From positions 1,874,154-1,938,153 of the forward strand of contig NZ_KI912266.1 of assembly GCF_000235425.2 (NCBI RefSeq): a stretch of 64,000 nucleotides of DNA, written 5' to 3'. The translations under genes were made by a program, and so were the position numbers. Under the pieces are notes generated by a model that did no database searches, was not told where the DNA came from, and worked only from the letters and a program-made list of their open reading frames with translations. This DNA comes from Pseudofrankia saprophytica (GTDB lineage Bacteria; Actinomycetota; Actinomycetes; Frankiales; Frankiaceae). Positions 1 to 8,944 of the stretch are shown in pieces (within the stretch, counting starts at the first letter, position 1; the number at the start of each line of letters is the position of its first letter).

Positions 1-1345
1 TGATCGGGCCGATCAGCCGGCCCACCAGGCGGCGCAACGCCCCGATGAGCGGGCTGGTGGCCCACTCCAGGTCGTCGACGACGACGATCAGCGGGTGCTC
101 GGCGGCGAGCGCGGACAGCAGCAGCCCGACGGTGTCGACGGCCAGGTCGAAGGACCGCTCGCCGGTGCTCGCCTCGCCGTGCTCCCGGCCGGCCGGGTCG
201 CCAGGGGGCGGCTCGGCGGCGCCGGAGGCCCGCCGGTCGGTCGGGACGCCGAGCATCCCGAGCAGCCGGTCGGCGAGTCCCGCGGGCAGCCGCGCGCCGG
301 TAAGTGGATGGTTCAGCCGTCCTACGGTGCGTCGAACCCGGTCGGCGACCCGGTCCAGGCTGTCGCCGTCGACGACGCCGCAGGCACCGCGGATCACGTC
401 CGCCAGCGGAGCCAGGCTGCGGCCGTCGCCGTGGCGCACGGTCCGGCCCCACAGCACCTGCGCGCCGGCCTCGTCGTGGGCCTGCTTGGCCAGCTCGCCG
501 GTGATCCGCGTCTTGCCGATGCCGGCCTCGCCAGTGATCACGGCGATGGTCGGCGAGCCGGCCTGAAGCGTCTCGGTGAACCAGGTGCGCAGCGTCGTCA
601 GCTCCGTGTCACGCCCGACGAAGGCGGCGTCGTCACCGAGGCCGGGCCTCGCCACGTTCGACGGCCGCAGGCTCACCAGCTCATAGGCCGGCACCGGCTC
701 GCGCTTGCCCTTCAGCGTGAGGTCCGGCAGCTCCCGCCAGGTGGCGACGGAGCGGGTGGCGGTCATGGTGTCCCGGCCGGCGTAGACGGCCCCGACCGCG
801 GCCGCTCCGGACAGCCGGGCGGCGGTGTTCACCGTGTCGCCGACGACGGTGTACGTCATCGACGCCTGGACACCGGCGAGCACCTCGCCGGTGTTGATGC
901 CGACCCGCAGGCCCAGCGGCGTGTCGCCGTCCTCGCTGTCCTCGACCAGGCGGCGGACCGTCTCCTGCATCGCCGCGGCGGCGCGCACCGCCCGCTCGGC
1001 GTCGTCCTCGTGCGCGGTCGGCGCGCCGAACACGGCCATGATCCCGTCGCCGGCCAGGTTGTCGACCCGGCCGCCGACGTCGTCGACCTCCTTGGCGAGC
1101 GCGGCGAGCACCAGGTCGGTGACCTCACCGACCCGCTCCGGGTCGCGGTCCTCGGCCCACGAGGTGAAGTCGGACAGGTCGCCGAACAGGACGGTGACCA
1201 CGCGGCGCTCGGCGGACTCCGGCCCCGACCCGGCGAGCGAGGTGAACCGCAGCCCGCAGTGGAAGCAGTAGCGCGCGGCCGGCACCGCCGGTGTTCCGCA
1301 GCGCGGGCACCGCAGCGTCCCCGAGTGAGTCGGGACGATCACCAT
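1..1345 (-). CDS. Class III nucleotide cyclase fused to a P-loop ATPase (3' end outside window)
   Basis: Reads leftward from an ATG at 1345 and is still open at the left edge (about 448 codons visible). Residues ~12-32 carry two Cys pairs (CPRC and CFHC), a small zinc ribbon. Residues ~45-215 form a class III adenylate/guanylate cyclase catalytic domain: VLFGDLSDF and AGDGIMAVFGAP supply the two metal-binding Asp, and VGDTVNTAARL follows. From ~245 an AAA/STAND-type ATPase begins (Walker A GEAGIGKTR, Walker B-like VVVDDLEWA). This cyclase-ATPase layout is common in actinobacterial signalling proteins that often continue into repeats. It probably makes cAMP, but nucleotide specificity cannot be read with certainty. 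The leftward neighbour is unseen. Confidence 0.85.
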   Translation of the reverse strand, partial: MVIVPTHSGTLRCPRCGTPAVPAARYCFHCGLRFTSLAGSGPESAERRVVTVLFGDLSDFTSWAEDRDPERVGEVTDLVLAALAKEVDDVGGRVDNLAGDGIMAVFGAPTAHEDDAERAVRAAAAMQETVRRLVEDSEDGDTPLGLRVGINTGEVLAGVQASMTYTVVGDTVNTAARLSGAAAVGAVYAGRDTMTATRSVATWRELPDLTLKGKREPVPAYELVSLRPSNVARPGLGDDAAFVGRDTELTTLRTWFTETLQAGSPTIAVITGEAGIGKTRITGELAKQAHDEAGAQVLWGRTVRHGDGRSLAPLADVIRGACGVVDGDSLDRVADRVRRTVGRLNHPLTGARLPAGLADRLLGMLGVPTDRRASGAAEPPPGDPAGREHGEASTGERSFDLAVDTVGLLLSALAAEHPLIVVVDDLEWATSPLIGALRRLVGRLIGPI

Positions 1346-1740
1346 GGCGTCCGTCTTCCGGCTGTGCGCCGTCCGGCCTGCGACCCGGCAGAAGCCACTG
1401 GGGTCACCCGCGGCGAACGGGCTGACCCGCCTCGATCTTGGACGTCTCGCACTGGCGGTCCCCCTCTGTCCGGAAAGTCTAGTGGGCTGGGACACGGCCA
1501 CCGGCCCGCGCGCCGTCGCGGCGTTGTCGGATGTCTGGCAGCGGGCGTCCCGCCGTCGTCGAACGCCAAGGCCTCGCTGCCCGGGCCTGGCGCCCGCCAC
1601 CCTGCGGGCACAAGGTCCCGGGCGGCCGCGCGACGGGTCTGCCCGCTGTGATGGCGCTCACACTAACAATCTGGCGAGCCGAACTATGCCGCCGAGGCAC
1701 GAAGCGCCCCGACCGCGTGGTTTCGGTGGCGATGCCGACC
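1346..1740. other. Intergenic region upstream of the cyclase gene
   Basis: About 395 bases between the start of the leftward cyclase gene and the terminator of the metallo-beta-lactamase gene. It should hold the cyclase promoter, but I see no clear -35/-10 pair. In mycobacteria with the same local gene order a crp gene sits at this position; no Crp-like coding sequence is visible here in any frame. Confidence 0.4.
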
Positions 1741-1763
1741 CGGGTACCCACGCTGGGTACCCG
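1741..1763 (-). terminator. Stem-loop terminator after the MBL gene
   Basis: Perfect 10-bp inverted repeat CGGGTACCCA / TGGGTACCCG with a CGC loop, 3 bases beyond the stop codon of the leftward MBL gene. There is no T-run, as is usual for high-GC actinobacteria. It would end the DUF4177-RidA-Nudix-MBL transcript. Confidence 0.6.
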
Positions 1764-1766
1764 TGG

Positions 1767-2654
1767 TCAGCCCTCGTCGCGCAGGTAGTCCAGCTGGGCG
1801 CGGACCGAGAGCTCGGCGGCTGGCCAGAGCACGCGGTCGACGTCGGCGTAGACGCGTTCGACGACGTCGCGTGGGGTGGCATCGGCCGGGCCGACCCCGG
1901 CGGCGGCGAGCGCCGCCCTGACCTGCTCCAGCCGCTGCGCCCGGTGCGCCAGGTAGTAGTTCGCCGCCCCGCGGGCGTCGGCCAGCTCGGGGCCGTGCCC
2001 CGGCAGGACGGCGAGGCCCTCGGGCAGCTCGGCGAGCCGGCGCAGGCTTGCCAGGTAGTCGTCCAGCCGCCCGTCCGGGTAGGCGACCACCGTGGTGCCG
2101 CGGCCGAGGATGGTGTCGCCGGTCAGCACCGCGAGCGGCGCCCCGTCCGCCGTCGCCGTGCCGGTCGTATCGCCGAACAGCAGGAACGACAGCGAGTCGG
2201 CCGAGTGGCCCGGCGTCGCCATCACCCGCAGCTCGATGCCGGCCACCGCCACGACGTCGCCCTCGACCAGTCCCTCCGAGCCGAGGCGGTGCGCCGGGTC
2301 CAGCGCCCTGACCGGCGCGCCGGTCAGCTCGTGCAGCACCGCCGCGCCCTCGCTGTGGTCCGGGTGGCCGTGCGTCAGCAGGATCGTGGTCACCGGCCCC
2401 GCCGCGGCCAGCGCGGCCAGGTGCCCCTCGTCGTCCGGGCCGGGGTCCACGACGACGCAGCCGCCGTGGCCGGGCGCGCGCAGCAGCCAGCTGTTGGTGC
2501 CTTCGAGCGTCATCGGGCTCGGGTTGGGAGCGAGCAGCAGCGCGGCCAGCGGGTTCACCTGGCGGGGCTGGGGAGACGCCGCCAGGCTCTCGTCGCCCAC
2601 CGCGCCGGTGGGGGCGGGCCGGCGGCCGCGGCTCGGCTGGGTGCCGGCGGTCAT
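1767..2654 (-). CDS. Metallo-beta-lactamase fold hydrolase
   Basis: 295 aa, cytoplasmic. The metal site is intact: THGHPDHSEG (HxHxDH), a downstream TPGHSADSLSF His, GDTILGRG with the bridging Asp, and a distal LPGHGPEL His. This is the LACTB2-like group, homologous by position and motifs to M. tuberculosis Rv3677c. A nuclease or thioester hydrolase role is possible but not shown. Its ATG lies inside the stop of the Nudix gene (ATGA overlap), so the two are translationally coupled. Fold certain, substrate unknown. Confidence 0.85.
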   Translation of the reverse strand: MTAGTQPSRGRRPAPTGAVGDESLAASPQPRQVNPLAALLLAPNPSPMTLEGTNSWLLRAPGHGGCVVVDPGPDDEGHLAALAAAGPVTTILLTHGHPDHSEGAAVLHELTGAPVRALDPAHRLGSEGLVEGDVVAVAGIELRVMATPGHSADSLSFLLFGDTTGTATADGAPLAVLTGDTILGRGTTVVAYPDGRLDDYLASLRRLAELPEGLAVLPGHGPELADARGAANYYLAHRAQRLEQVRAALAAAGVGPADATPRDVVERVYADVDRVLWPAAELSVRAQLDYLRDEG

Positions 2655-3724
2655 CGCCGTTCCCGTCCCACGGCCGCGGCCGGCGGATTGTCCTCGCCGC
2701 CGGCCCACGGGCCGTCGCTGGAGCCGACGGTCAGCGCCGTGATGATCGCGGCGGCGCTGACCGGGTCCGCCGGCGAGACCGGCGGTTCCCGCGGCGGGGA
2801 CGCGGTGGTGGCCGGCCCGGCGGTCGGGTACTCCGGGTCGTGGGGGAGCAGGAAGTGCACGGCGTCGTCGAAGATCATGATCTTTGGCATGACTGGCGAG
2901 ATCGCGCGGCCGCCCGCGGCCCCGAGCACCTCGGCGACGCTGGCGAAGCCCAGCAGGTCGGAGAGCATCCAGGCGGTCGGCGGCAGCATCGCCATCCGGC
3001 CGGCCTCGTGCCGTTCGAGAGCCTCGGCCGGGCGGATCCAGAGCATCTGGTCCGCCTCGCCGGAAAGCTCGCCGGGCACCTGGCCCGGTGGCAGGGCCGC
3101 CATGAAGAACCGGGTGTCGTAGCGGCGGGGCTCGACCTCCGGCGTGATCCAGCGAGCCCACGGCGCCAGGAGGTCCGCCCGCAGGGTGAGCCCGTGGCGC
3201 GCCAGCAGCCCGGCGAGTGTGAGCTCACGGCGCTCCATCGCCTGGCGGTCCGCCAGCCAGCCGGGTCCGGTCAGGCCGACCGAGGCCGCCTCGGGACCCG
3301 AGGCAGTCGCCGGCCCGACTTGCCCGACTTGCCCGGTCTCGCCGTCGATCGCGGGACCGGCGACCGCGGGGCCGGTGGCGTCGGCGGGGATGGCGAGCAG
3401 CACGCCGCATTCCTCGAAGGTCTCGCGCACGGCGGCCTGGACCAGCGCCCGGGCCAGCGCGGCGTCCGGCTCGAGCGCGCTCATGAGCTCGGCCAGCGGC
3501 CGGCCGACCCAGGGCACCTCGAAGCCACTGTCGGCCGGGTCCACCCGTCCACCGGGGAACGCGAACACCCCGCCGGCGAAGGCCATGGTCCGCGCGCGCT
3601 TCACCAGGAAGGCCTCCAGGCCCGCCGAGGTGTCGCGAAGCAGGACCACAGTGGAGGCGTGCCGCAGGGGCGCCGGAGGGCCGGCGTTCGCGGCCAGCAC
3701 TCCGCGCGGCGAGGACAGCGGCAT
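2651..3724 (-). CDS. Nudix-superfamily hydrolase
   Basis: 357 aa from the ATG at 3724, where conserved sequence begins (PLRHASTVVLLRD). N-terminal half has a Nudix-like core: FPGGRVDPADSG followed by AAVRETFEECGVLL, matching the REx2EExG helix with an insertion between GG and the helix typical of the NUDT7/NUDT19-like group that acts on CoA derivatives. Middle residues resemble the C-terminal region of that group (TPEVEPRRYDTRFF). The last ~60 residues are Pro/Ala-rich and probably disordered. Overlaps the MBL start by 4 bases. Substrate is inferred only at group level. Confidence 0.8.
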   Translation of the reverse strand: MPLSSPRGVLAANAGPPAPLRHASTVVLLRDTSAGLEAFLVKRARTMAFAGGVFAFPGGRVDPADSGFEVPWVGRPLAELMSALEPDAALARALVQAAVRETFEECGVLLAIPADATGPAVAGPAIDGETGQVGQVGPATASGPEAASVGLTGPGWLADRQAMERRELTLAGLLARHGLTLRADLLAPWARWITPEVEPRRYDTRFFMAALPPGQVPGELSGEADQMLWIRPAEALERHEAGRMAMLPPTAWMLSDLLGFASVAEVLGAAGGRAISPVMPKIMIFDDAVHFLLPHDPEYPTAGPATTASPPREPPVSPADPVSAAAIITALTVGSSDGPWAGGEDNPPAAAVGRERR

Positions 3725-3784
3725 CGGCCGCCGCAGCCGGGTGACCAGCGCGGCCCGGGGTTCCTGCCGGATCCGGGGTCCCTG

Positions 3785-3807
3785 CCCGATTGGCGAAGCC
3801 GATCGGG
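3785..3807. repeat. GGCGAAGCC-core hairpin repeat, copy 1
   Basis: In the 223-base gap between the RidA and Nudix genes. Arms CCCGATTGGC and GCCGATCGGG (one wobble) around a GAA loop, preceded by GGGTCCCTGCC. The same flank and loop recur at 4464-4494, and the loop again at 37020-37044. May process or terminate the polycistronic transcript. Confidence 0.6.
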
Positions 3808-3947
3808 GAGGTCTGGGAGCTTGCGGAGTCGATCTGGGAGGTCCGTGATCAACCACCTGTCCGATGGTAGAGACCCCGCCGACGACGTGCCCCTGATCTG
3901 GACCGCGCCGTGGTCCGGGGCAGGGCCGCCGGCGAACGTGGCCCGGT

Positions 3948-4526
3948 CTACGCCCCGTCCGGTTTGACGACGGCGACCAGCTCCACCTCGACGGGGGAGC
4001 CGAGCGGGAGCGCGGCCACGCCCACGGCGGACCGGGCATGGCGTCCGGCCGCCCCGAACACCTGGCCGATCAGGTCGGAGGCGCCGTTGATGACCGCCGG
4101 CTGGCCGGTGAAGCCCGGCGCGCTGGCGACGAACCCGACGACCTTGACGATCCGGCGGATCCGGTCCAGCCCGCCGGCCGCCTCGGCGGCGGCGGCCAGG
4201 GCGTTCAGCGCGCAGATCCTGGCCAGCCCCGCGGCCCGCTCAGGATCCACCTCGGCGCCGACGAGCCCCGTCTCGGTCAGCTTGCCGGCCACCAGCGGCA
4301 GCTGCCCCGCCGTCCACACCCAGTCACCGTCGCGCACCGCCGGCACGTAGCTGGCCTGCGGCACCGGAACCGGCGGGAGCTCGATGCCGAGCGCCTGCAG
4401 CCGGGCCGTCGGCGTGGTCACCGAGTCGTCAGTCGGGGTTCCTGCCGGATCGGCGACAGGGTCCCTGCCGGATCGGCGAAGCCGATCCGGCAGGTCGGCG
4501 ATCTGGGAGGTCGGCGGGTCGGTCAC
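3948..4526 (-). CDS. RidA (YjgF/YER057c) family protein
   Basis: 192 aa from a GTG at 4526 that overlaps the DUF4177 stop by 4 bases and has an SD-like GGCGAGG upstream. Recognisable RidA sequence begins only near residue 36 (TARLQALGIELPP) and runs through QASYVPAVRDGDWVWTAGQLP, AEAAGGLDRIRRIVKVVGFV and ARSAVGVAALPLGSPVEVE, where the Arg of the enamine/imine site is found. The first ~30 codons are largely the translated hairpin repeat, so a second GTG at 4421 (157 aa) is the better match to family length (M. tuberculosis Rv3678c is about 150 aa). Probably deaminates reactive enamine or imine intermediates. Confidence 0.85.
   Translation of the reverse strand: MTDPPTSQIADLPDRLRRSGRDPVADPAGTPTDDSVTTPTARLQALGIELPPVPVPQASYVPAVRDGDWVWTAGQLPLVAGKLTETGLVGAEVDPERAAGLARICALNALAAAAEAAGGLDRIRRIVKVVGFVASAPGFTGQPAVINGASDLIGQVFGAAGRHARSAVGVAALPLGSPVEVELVAVVKPDGA
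4464..4494. repeat. GGCGAAGCC-core hairpin repeat, copy 2
   Basis: Perfect 14-bp stem CCTGCCGGATCGGC / GCCGATCCGGCAGG with a GAA loop. It lies inside the first codons of the RidA gene if the upstream GTG is used. Shares GGGTCCCTGCC with copy 1. Confidence 0.7.
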
Positions 4527-4690
4527 GAGCTGGCCTCGCCCTTCGGCCGTTTGAAGTAGGCGACCAGGCTCTCCGGGTTGGGCCCGGAGATGACCTGCAC
4601 CAGCTCCCAGCCGTCCTCGCCCCAGTTGTCGAGGATCATCTTCGTGGAGTGGATCAGCACCGGGACGGTCACGTACTCCCACTTCTGCAT
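4523..4690 (-). CDS. DUF4177 family small protein
   Basis: 55 aa from the ATG at 4690, opening MQKWEYVTVPVL and containing DNWGEDGWELVQV, the signature of DUF4177 proteins. Occupies the position of M. tuberculosis Rv3678A, between the RidA gene and the divergent ArsA-like pair. Its TGA overlaps the RidA GTG. Function unknown. It is divergent from the ArsA operon, with a shared intergenic region of about 340 bases holding both promoters. Confidence 0.85.
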   Translation of the reverse strand: MQKWEYVTVPVLIHSTKMILDNWGEDGWELVQVISGPNPESLVAYFKRPKGEASS

Positions 4691-5031
4691 GCCCGGACCC
4701 TATCGGCCTCGTGATGCCGGGGGTCCCGGCAGATCGCGGGTTGGCCCAGGAAGGCTGACGGATTTCGGGCCAGTGCGGGTCCGGCAGGCCGAGAACGGCG
4801 GGGAGGGCTGTCCAGGTGGCGACCCAGGCGTCGACCCGCGGCGTCGACCCGCGCGGACGCCACGCGCCTCGCGCCGCGGCGGGCTCCTTGCCGACCAGGG
4901 TGTTTGCCGCCGGCCGACGCCGCCTGGAGGACGGGGCCGCGGTCCGGTGCCGGCCCAGTGTGATCAGGATTGTCCGACCGGGTGGCGGCGCCGAGGCGAA
5001 CGACGGGGCCAGCGCGGGTACGGTCGTGGCC

Positions 5032-6057
5032 GTGACGGCCTCGGAACGCGACCGAAAAGGCGAGAAGCCCGCCGGCCCGTGGCGGCGCCGGCTGCATGTG
5101 GTCACCGGCAAGGGCGGGACCGGGAAGACGACCGTCGCGAGCGCGCTGGCGTTGGCGCTTGCGACCGGCGGGCAGCGGGTGCTGCTCACGGAGGTCGAGG
5201 GGCGCCAGCAGATCGCTCAGGTCTTCGACACGCCGCCCCTGCCATACCGGGAGCGGAAGGTGGCCAGTGCCCCCGGCGGCGGCGAGGTGTACGCGCTCGC
5301 CGTCGACGCGGAGGAGGCGCTGCTGGAGTACCTGGAGATGTTCTACAACCTGCGCAGCGCCGGAAAGGTGCTGGGCAAGATGGGCGCGATCGACTTCGCG
5401 ACCACGATCGCTCCGGGCGTGCGCGACGTCCTGCTCACCGGCAAGATCAAGGAAGCGGTGAACCGGCCGGACGGCACCCGGCCGAGCGGGCTCGCCTATG
5501 ACGCGGTCGTCCTGGACGCGCCGCCGACCGGCCGGATCACCCGGTTCCTCAACGTCGCGCGCGAGGTGGTGGGCCTGGCGAAGATGGGGCCGATCCGCTC
5601 GCAGGCCGACGGGGTGCTCGCCGTGCTGCACTCCGGGCAGACCGCCGTGCATCTGGTGACGCTGCTGGAGGAGATGCCGGTGCAGGAGACCGTCGACGCC
5701 GTCGCCGAGCTGCGCGCCGCGGACCTGCCGGTCGGCGGCGTGGTGGTGAACATGGTGCGTCCGCCGCTGCTCGGCGCCAAGGAGCTGCGCGCGGCCCGCG
5801 CGGGCACCCTCGACGGGGAGGAGCTCGCGGCCGGGATCAAGGAGGCTGGCGTCGAGCCGACGGAGGAGCTGATCGCCGAGCTCGCCAGGGAGGCCGCGCA
5901 GCACGCGGAACGGGTGGCGCTGGAGACGGCGCAACGGGTCGAGGTGGCCGCTCTCGACCGGCCCATGTACGAGCTGCCGCTGGCGACGGACGGGATGGAC
6001 ATGGGGATGTTGTACCGGTTCGCGGAGATGCTGCGGGCGCAGCGGATGGTCGGATGA
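5032..6057 (+). CDS. ArsA-like anion-transporting/GET3-type ATPase, first of pair
   Basis: 341 aa from the GTG at 5032 (a GTG two codons upstream is equally possible; no clear SD). Deviant Walker A KGGTGKTT at residues 27-34 and LDAPPTG mark the ArsA/Get3 branch of SIMIBI NTPases. The arsenite-binding cysteines of true ArsA are not evident, so arsenic export is unlikely. Homologous in order and type to M. tuberculosis Rv3679, whose product pairs with Rv3680. The next gene starts inside its stop (ATGA), fitting a heterodimer. A role in targeting tail-anchored or other membrane clients is inference. Confidence 0.88.
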   Translation: MTASERDRKGEKPAGPWRRRLHVVTGKGGTGKTTVASALALALATGGQRVLLTEVEGRQQIAQVFDTPPLPYRERKVASAPGGGEVYALAVDAEEALLEYLEMFYNLRSAGKVLGKMGAIDFATTIAPGVRDVLLTGKIKEAVNRPDGTRPSGLAYDAVVLDAPPTGRITRFLNVAREVVGLAKMGPIRSQADGVLAVLHSGQTAVHLVTLLEEMPVQETVDAVAELRAADLPVGGVVVNMVRPPLLGAKELRAARAGTLDGEELAAGIKEAGVEPTEELIAELAREAAQHAERVALETAQRVEVAALDRPMYELPLATDGMDMGMLYRFAEMLRAQRMVG

Positions 6058-7502
6058 CGCCGGCCAGCACGCCGCCGGCCGCGGGAGGCGGGAAGCCCTC
6101 GCCCGGCCCGAAGACGCCACCGGGCGCGCGGGCCCAGTCCGCTCCGAAGCCCGGGCCGGCCCCGAAGTCCCAGTCGGCCCCGAAGTCCCAGTCGGCCCCC
6201 AAGTCCCAGTCGGCCCCCAAGTCCCAGTCGGCCCCCAAGTCCCAGTCGGCGTCGAGGGGAGCGAGCCTGGCCAAGGACAAGGACAAGACGCGGGCCGCCG
6301 CCGCGGCCGCCGGCCAGGCGGGGTCCAGGATCCGGGCCCGGGTCCGCCCGCAGCCGGCCGGGGTGCCGCGCCTGGACGTGGACGAGATGCTCGAGACCGA
6401 GCGGATCATCGTGTGCTGCGGGTCGGGCGGGGTGGGCAAGACGACCACTGCCGCCGCGCTGGCCCTGCGCGCCGCCGAGCGGGGACGCGCCGTCGTCGTG
6501 CTGACCATCGACCCGGCGCGGCGGCTCGCGCAGTCGATGGGCCTGACCGAGCTGGACAACTCCCCGCGCGAGGTGCTGGGCGTCGACCGGTCGGCCGGCG
6601 GGCGGCTCGACGCGATGATGCTCGACATGAAACGGACGTTCGACGAGATCGTCCTCGCGCACTCGACCCCGGAACGCGCGCAGCAGCTGCTCGAGAACCC
6701 CTTCTACCAGTCGTTGTCCAGCTCCTTCTCCGGGACGCAGGAGTACATGGCGATGGAGAAGCTCGGGCAGCTGGACGCGGCCGGCGACTGGGACCTGATC
6801 GTCGTCGACACCCCGCCGACCCGTTCCGCGCTGGACTTCCTCGACGCCCCCAGCCGGCTCGGGACGTTCCTGGACGGCCGGTTGCTGCGGCTGCTGCTCG
6901 CACCGGCAAAAGCCGGCGGCCGGGCATACGTAAAGGTGCTCGGTGTCGGTTTCGGAATGTTCACGAAGGTGCTCACCAAGGTCATCGGCGCCCAGCTGCT
7001 GACCGACGTGAGCCAGTTCGTGTCGGCGTTTGAGACCATGTTCGGCGGTTTCCGCCAGCGTGCGGAGAAGACGTACAGGCTGCTGGGCGCTCCGGGAACG
7101 TCCTTTGTGGTGGTCGCCGCGCCGGAGGTGGCGGCGCTGCGGGAGGCAAGCTATTTCGTCGACCGGTTGGAGACCGACGGGATGCCGCTGGCCGGGTTGG
7201 TGGTGAACCGCATGCACCACGGCGACGGCCGGTCGTTGACGGCGGAGCGCAGCCTGGCGGCCGCGGAGAACCTCGCCGAGCACGGGGAGCATCCGGTGGC
7301 CGCGGCCGTGCTGCGGGTGCACGCCGACCGGCTGCGGCTGGCCGAACGGGAGGCGCGGATACGGGAGCGGTTCACCTCGGCGCACCCGGACACCCCGCTC
7401 GTCGAGGTCGAGGCGCTGGCCGACGACGTTCACGACCTGATCGGTCTCCGGGAGATCGGGGACGCGCTGGCGGGTGATGAACGTCTCGCCCGAGTGGGCT
7501 GA
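6054..7502 (+). CDS. ArsA-like ATPase, second of pair, with repetitive N-terminus
   Basis: 482 aa. Residues 1 to ~110 are Pro/Ala/Lys/Ser-rich and include five tandem APKSQS hexapeptides. The ATPase follows: Walker A GSGGVGKTT at ~123-131, switch DTPPTRSALDFLDAP, then a long ArsA C-terminal region ending in EVEALADDVHDLIGL. M. tuberculosis Rv3680 equivalent by order. Overlaps its partner by 4 bases, so equimolar production is likely. The long disordered basic tail is unusual for the family and looks expanded by repeat slippage. Confidence 0.88.
   Translation: MTPASTPPAAGGGKPSPGPKTPPGARAQSAPKPGPAPKSQSAPKSQSAPKSQSAPKSQSAPKSQSASRGASLAKDKDKTRAAAAAAGQAGSRIRARVRPQPAGVPRLDVDEMLETERIIVCCGSGGVGKTTTAAALALRAAERGRAVVVLTIDPARRLAQSMGLTELDNSPREVLGVDRSAGGRLDAMMLDMKRTFDEIVLAHSTPERAQQLLENPFYQSLSSSFSGTQEYMAMEKLGQLDAAGDWDLIVVDTPPTRSALDFLDAPSRLGTFLDGRLLRLLLAPAKAGGRAYVKVLGVGFGMFTKVLTKVIGAQLLTDVSQFVSAFETMFGGFRQRAEKTYRLLGAPGTSFVVVAAPEVAALREASYFVDRLETDGMPLAGLVVNRMHHGDGRSLTAERSLAAAENLAEHGEHPVAAAVLRVHADRLRLAEREARIRERFTSAHPDTPLVEVEALADDVHDLIGLREIGDALAGDERLARVG
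6159..6248 (+). repeat. Five 18-bp tandem repeats inside the second ArsA-like gene
   Basis: Unit GCCCCSAAGTCCCAGTCG five times in frame, encoding APKSQS. Units 1-2 carry G and units 3-5 carry C at the variable position, so the array grew in at least two steps. Copy number may vary between strains without breaking the frame. Confidence 0.9.
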
Positions 7503-7912
7503 GAGCACTACCGCAGGGGTGACTCGAACGGGCGATTGCCCAGTGAGAAAGTCCGTGCTATCGGGCCAGGCCTAGAGCCAGGGCCCGACGCGGGCGACCT
7601 GCTCCTAGGCGAGCGTGCCCGCGCGGCAATCGTCGCGGTACCTGGCCGGCCGTAGGATTTCGCGTTCCGCGTTCGCGGGGCTGCTGACCAGGGAAGATAC
7701 GGGAATGCGCATCCACGTCGGCCACGGTGCGCGCCCGGCTGTGTGCCATGGGCGCGGGTGGCCGGACGATGCGGGCCACCGGAAAGGCGCCCGCGCGGCG
7801 GGCGGTAATACGAATCATGCCCATCGTGACCGAGCTTCCTCGGCGGGCATCAACCGGGATCCCGTGCGCGACGCTGCGCCGGGTTCCGGTTGGAAGGGCT
7901 GGCCGGGAGCGG
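7503..7912. other. Intergenic region between converging genes
   Basis: About 410 bases between the ends of the rightward ArsA pair and the leftward whiB gene. A weak inverted repeat near 7560-7595 (TCGGGCC ... GGCCCGA) could terminate transcription. I see no gene. Confidence 0.35.
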
Positions 7913-8272
7913 CTAGCCGACAGAGCTGGCGCGGTGATCCGCCTGGGCGTCCGCGAGGAGCTTCCTCCAGGAACGGACATCCGGCCGGCGCCGCAGCAGC
8001 GCGCGGCGCTCCCGCTCGGTCATGCCACCCCAGACACCGAACTCCACGTGATTGTCCAGGGCGTCCGCCAGGCACTGTGTTCGCACCAGGCAGCCGAAGC
8101 AGCGGGTCTTCACCCGGTTCTGCGCGGCACCCTGGACGAACAACTCGTCCGGGTCGACGTCCCTGCAGGCCGCGACAGCGGTCCAGTCGCCGTCGGCGAT
8201 GCTGCTGACGACACCGGTGGTACTGCCGCCACGACGAGCAGTGGTGACGGTCGGGGTTGGGCTTCTGGTCAT
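7913..8272 (-). CDS. whiB4: WhiB-family Fe-S transcriptional regulator (WhiB4-like)
   Basis: 119 aa from the ATG at 8272, with AAAGGCAGG as ribosome-binding site. Cys36, Cys58, Cys61 and Cys67 form the CX21CX2CX5C-type [4Fe-4S] site, followed by the GVWGG turn and a basic tail (RRALLRRRP) for DNA contact. The position between the ArsA-like pair and ponA2 matches M. tuberculosis whiB4 (Rv3681c), a redox sensor. Family certain; the WhiB4 name rests on synteny. Confidence 0.9.
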   Translation of the reverse strand: MTRSPTPTVTTARRGGSTTGVVSSIADGDWTAVAACRDVDPDELFVQGAAQNRVKTRCFGCLVRTQCLADALDNHVEFGVWGGMTERERRALLRRRPDVRSWRKLLADAQADHRASSVG

Positions 8273-8944
8273 GCCACCTGCCTTTCGAGAGAGACCGTGG
8301 TCAAGGGACCCGTGCGGGTGACGTGGCGTCGTTGGCGTCGTGCGAAACCGTACGGAGTGCCGTGGCCACGGCACAGACCCCACTCGGGTGGTTATCGGTA
8401 TGACTAGTCCGGGCCATTGATGCGAACCAGACTGTAGGACCGTTGATGGCATCCGCATGTCAACCGGATGACAGCACCGTCTCGTTTGTGTCTTGCGCGT
8501 TTCTCGGTCAGACCACCTCCGGTTCACCTTCTCGCCGCGCGGCGCGTGCCCGTTCCGCGCCGCCTCGGCGGCCGTCACCGACGACGGCTCGCGCCCGACC
8601 TGCGTGGACGCGCGCAGCCTCCGGGCCGCCGACGGGCCGGGCGGTCTCCCAGCCGGGGCCGCGGGCCCCTCTGACGGCCGTTGGGCGGCCCGAGTGAGCG
8701 GCTCCACGGGGCCGGGCGCCGACAGGTGGCGGACGACGGCGCTCGTCCGCCTGCCCGCGCCAGCCATCGGCTGGGCGGGCTCACGAGGTAACCTCACCCC
8801 GCCACCTCCGGGTAGCGCGCTTGCCCTGTGGTCCGCGTATGGGTGGAACGATGCGTCCGTCGGGCGTCGCTTGGCAAGTGGTGTTAATCCGTGGGGGATC
8901 GTGCTGGGGGCGGACGGAGGTTCCGACACCATGAGGGCACGCGC
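8273..8944. other. Divergent promoter region whiB4 / ponA2
   Basis: About 670 bases between divergent genes. Contains TTGACC 30-40 bases upstream of whiB4 (minus strand) and an 18-bp perfect palindrome at 8357-8374. No gene is supported; the reading frames here have no recognisable sequence. Confidence 0.45.
8357..8374. promoter_or_regulatory. 18-bp palindrome upstream of whiB4
   Basis: GTGCCGTGGCCACGGCAC is self-complementary over all 18 bases, 85 bases upstream of the whiB4 start. With no loop it suits a dimeric DNA-binding protein better than a terminator. The binding protein is unknown. Confidence 0.45.

Noticed and set aside
95-1651. Long rightward open frame opposite the cyclase gene
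   Set aside because: Arg/Gly/Ala/Val-rich text with no family signature; the minus strand encodes an intact cyclase-ATPase over the same bases. Many similar antisense frames across the window were dropped for the same reason.
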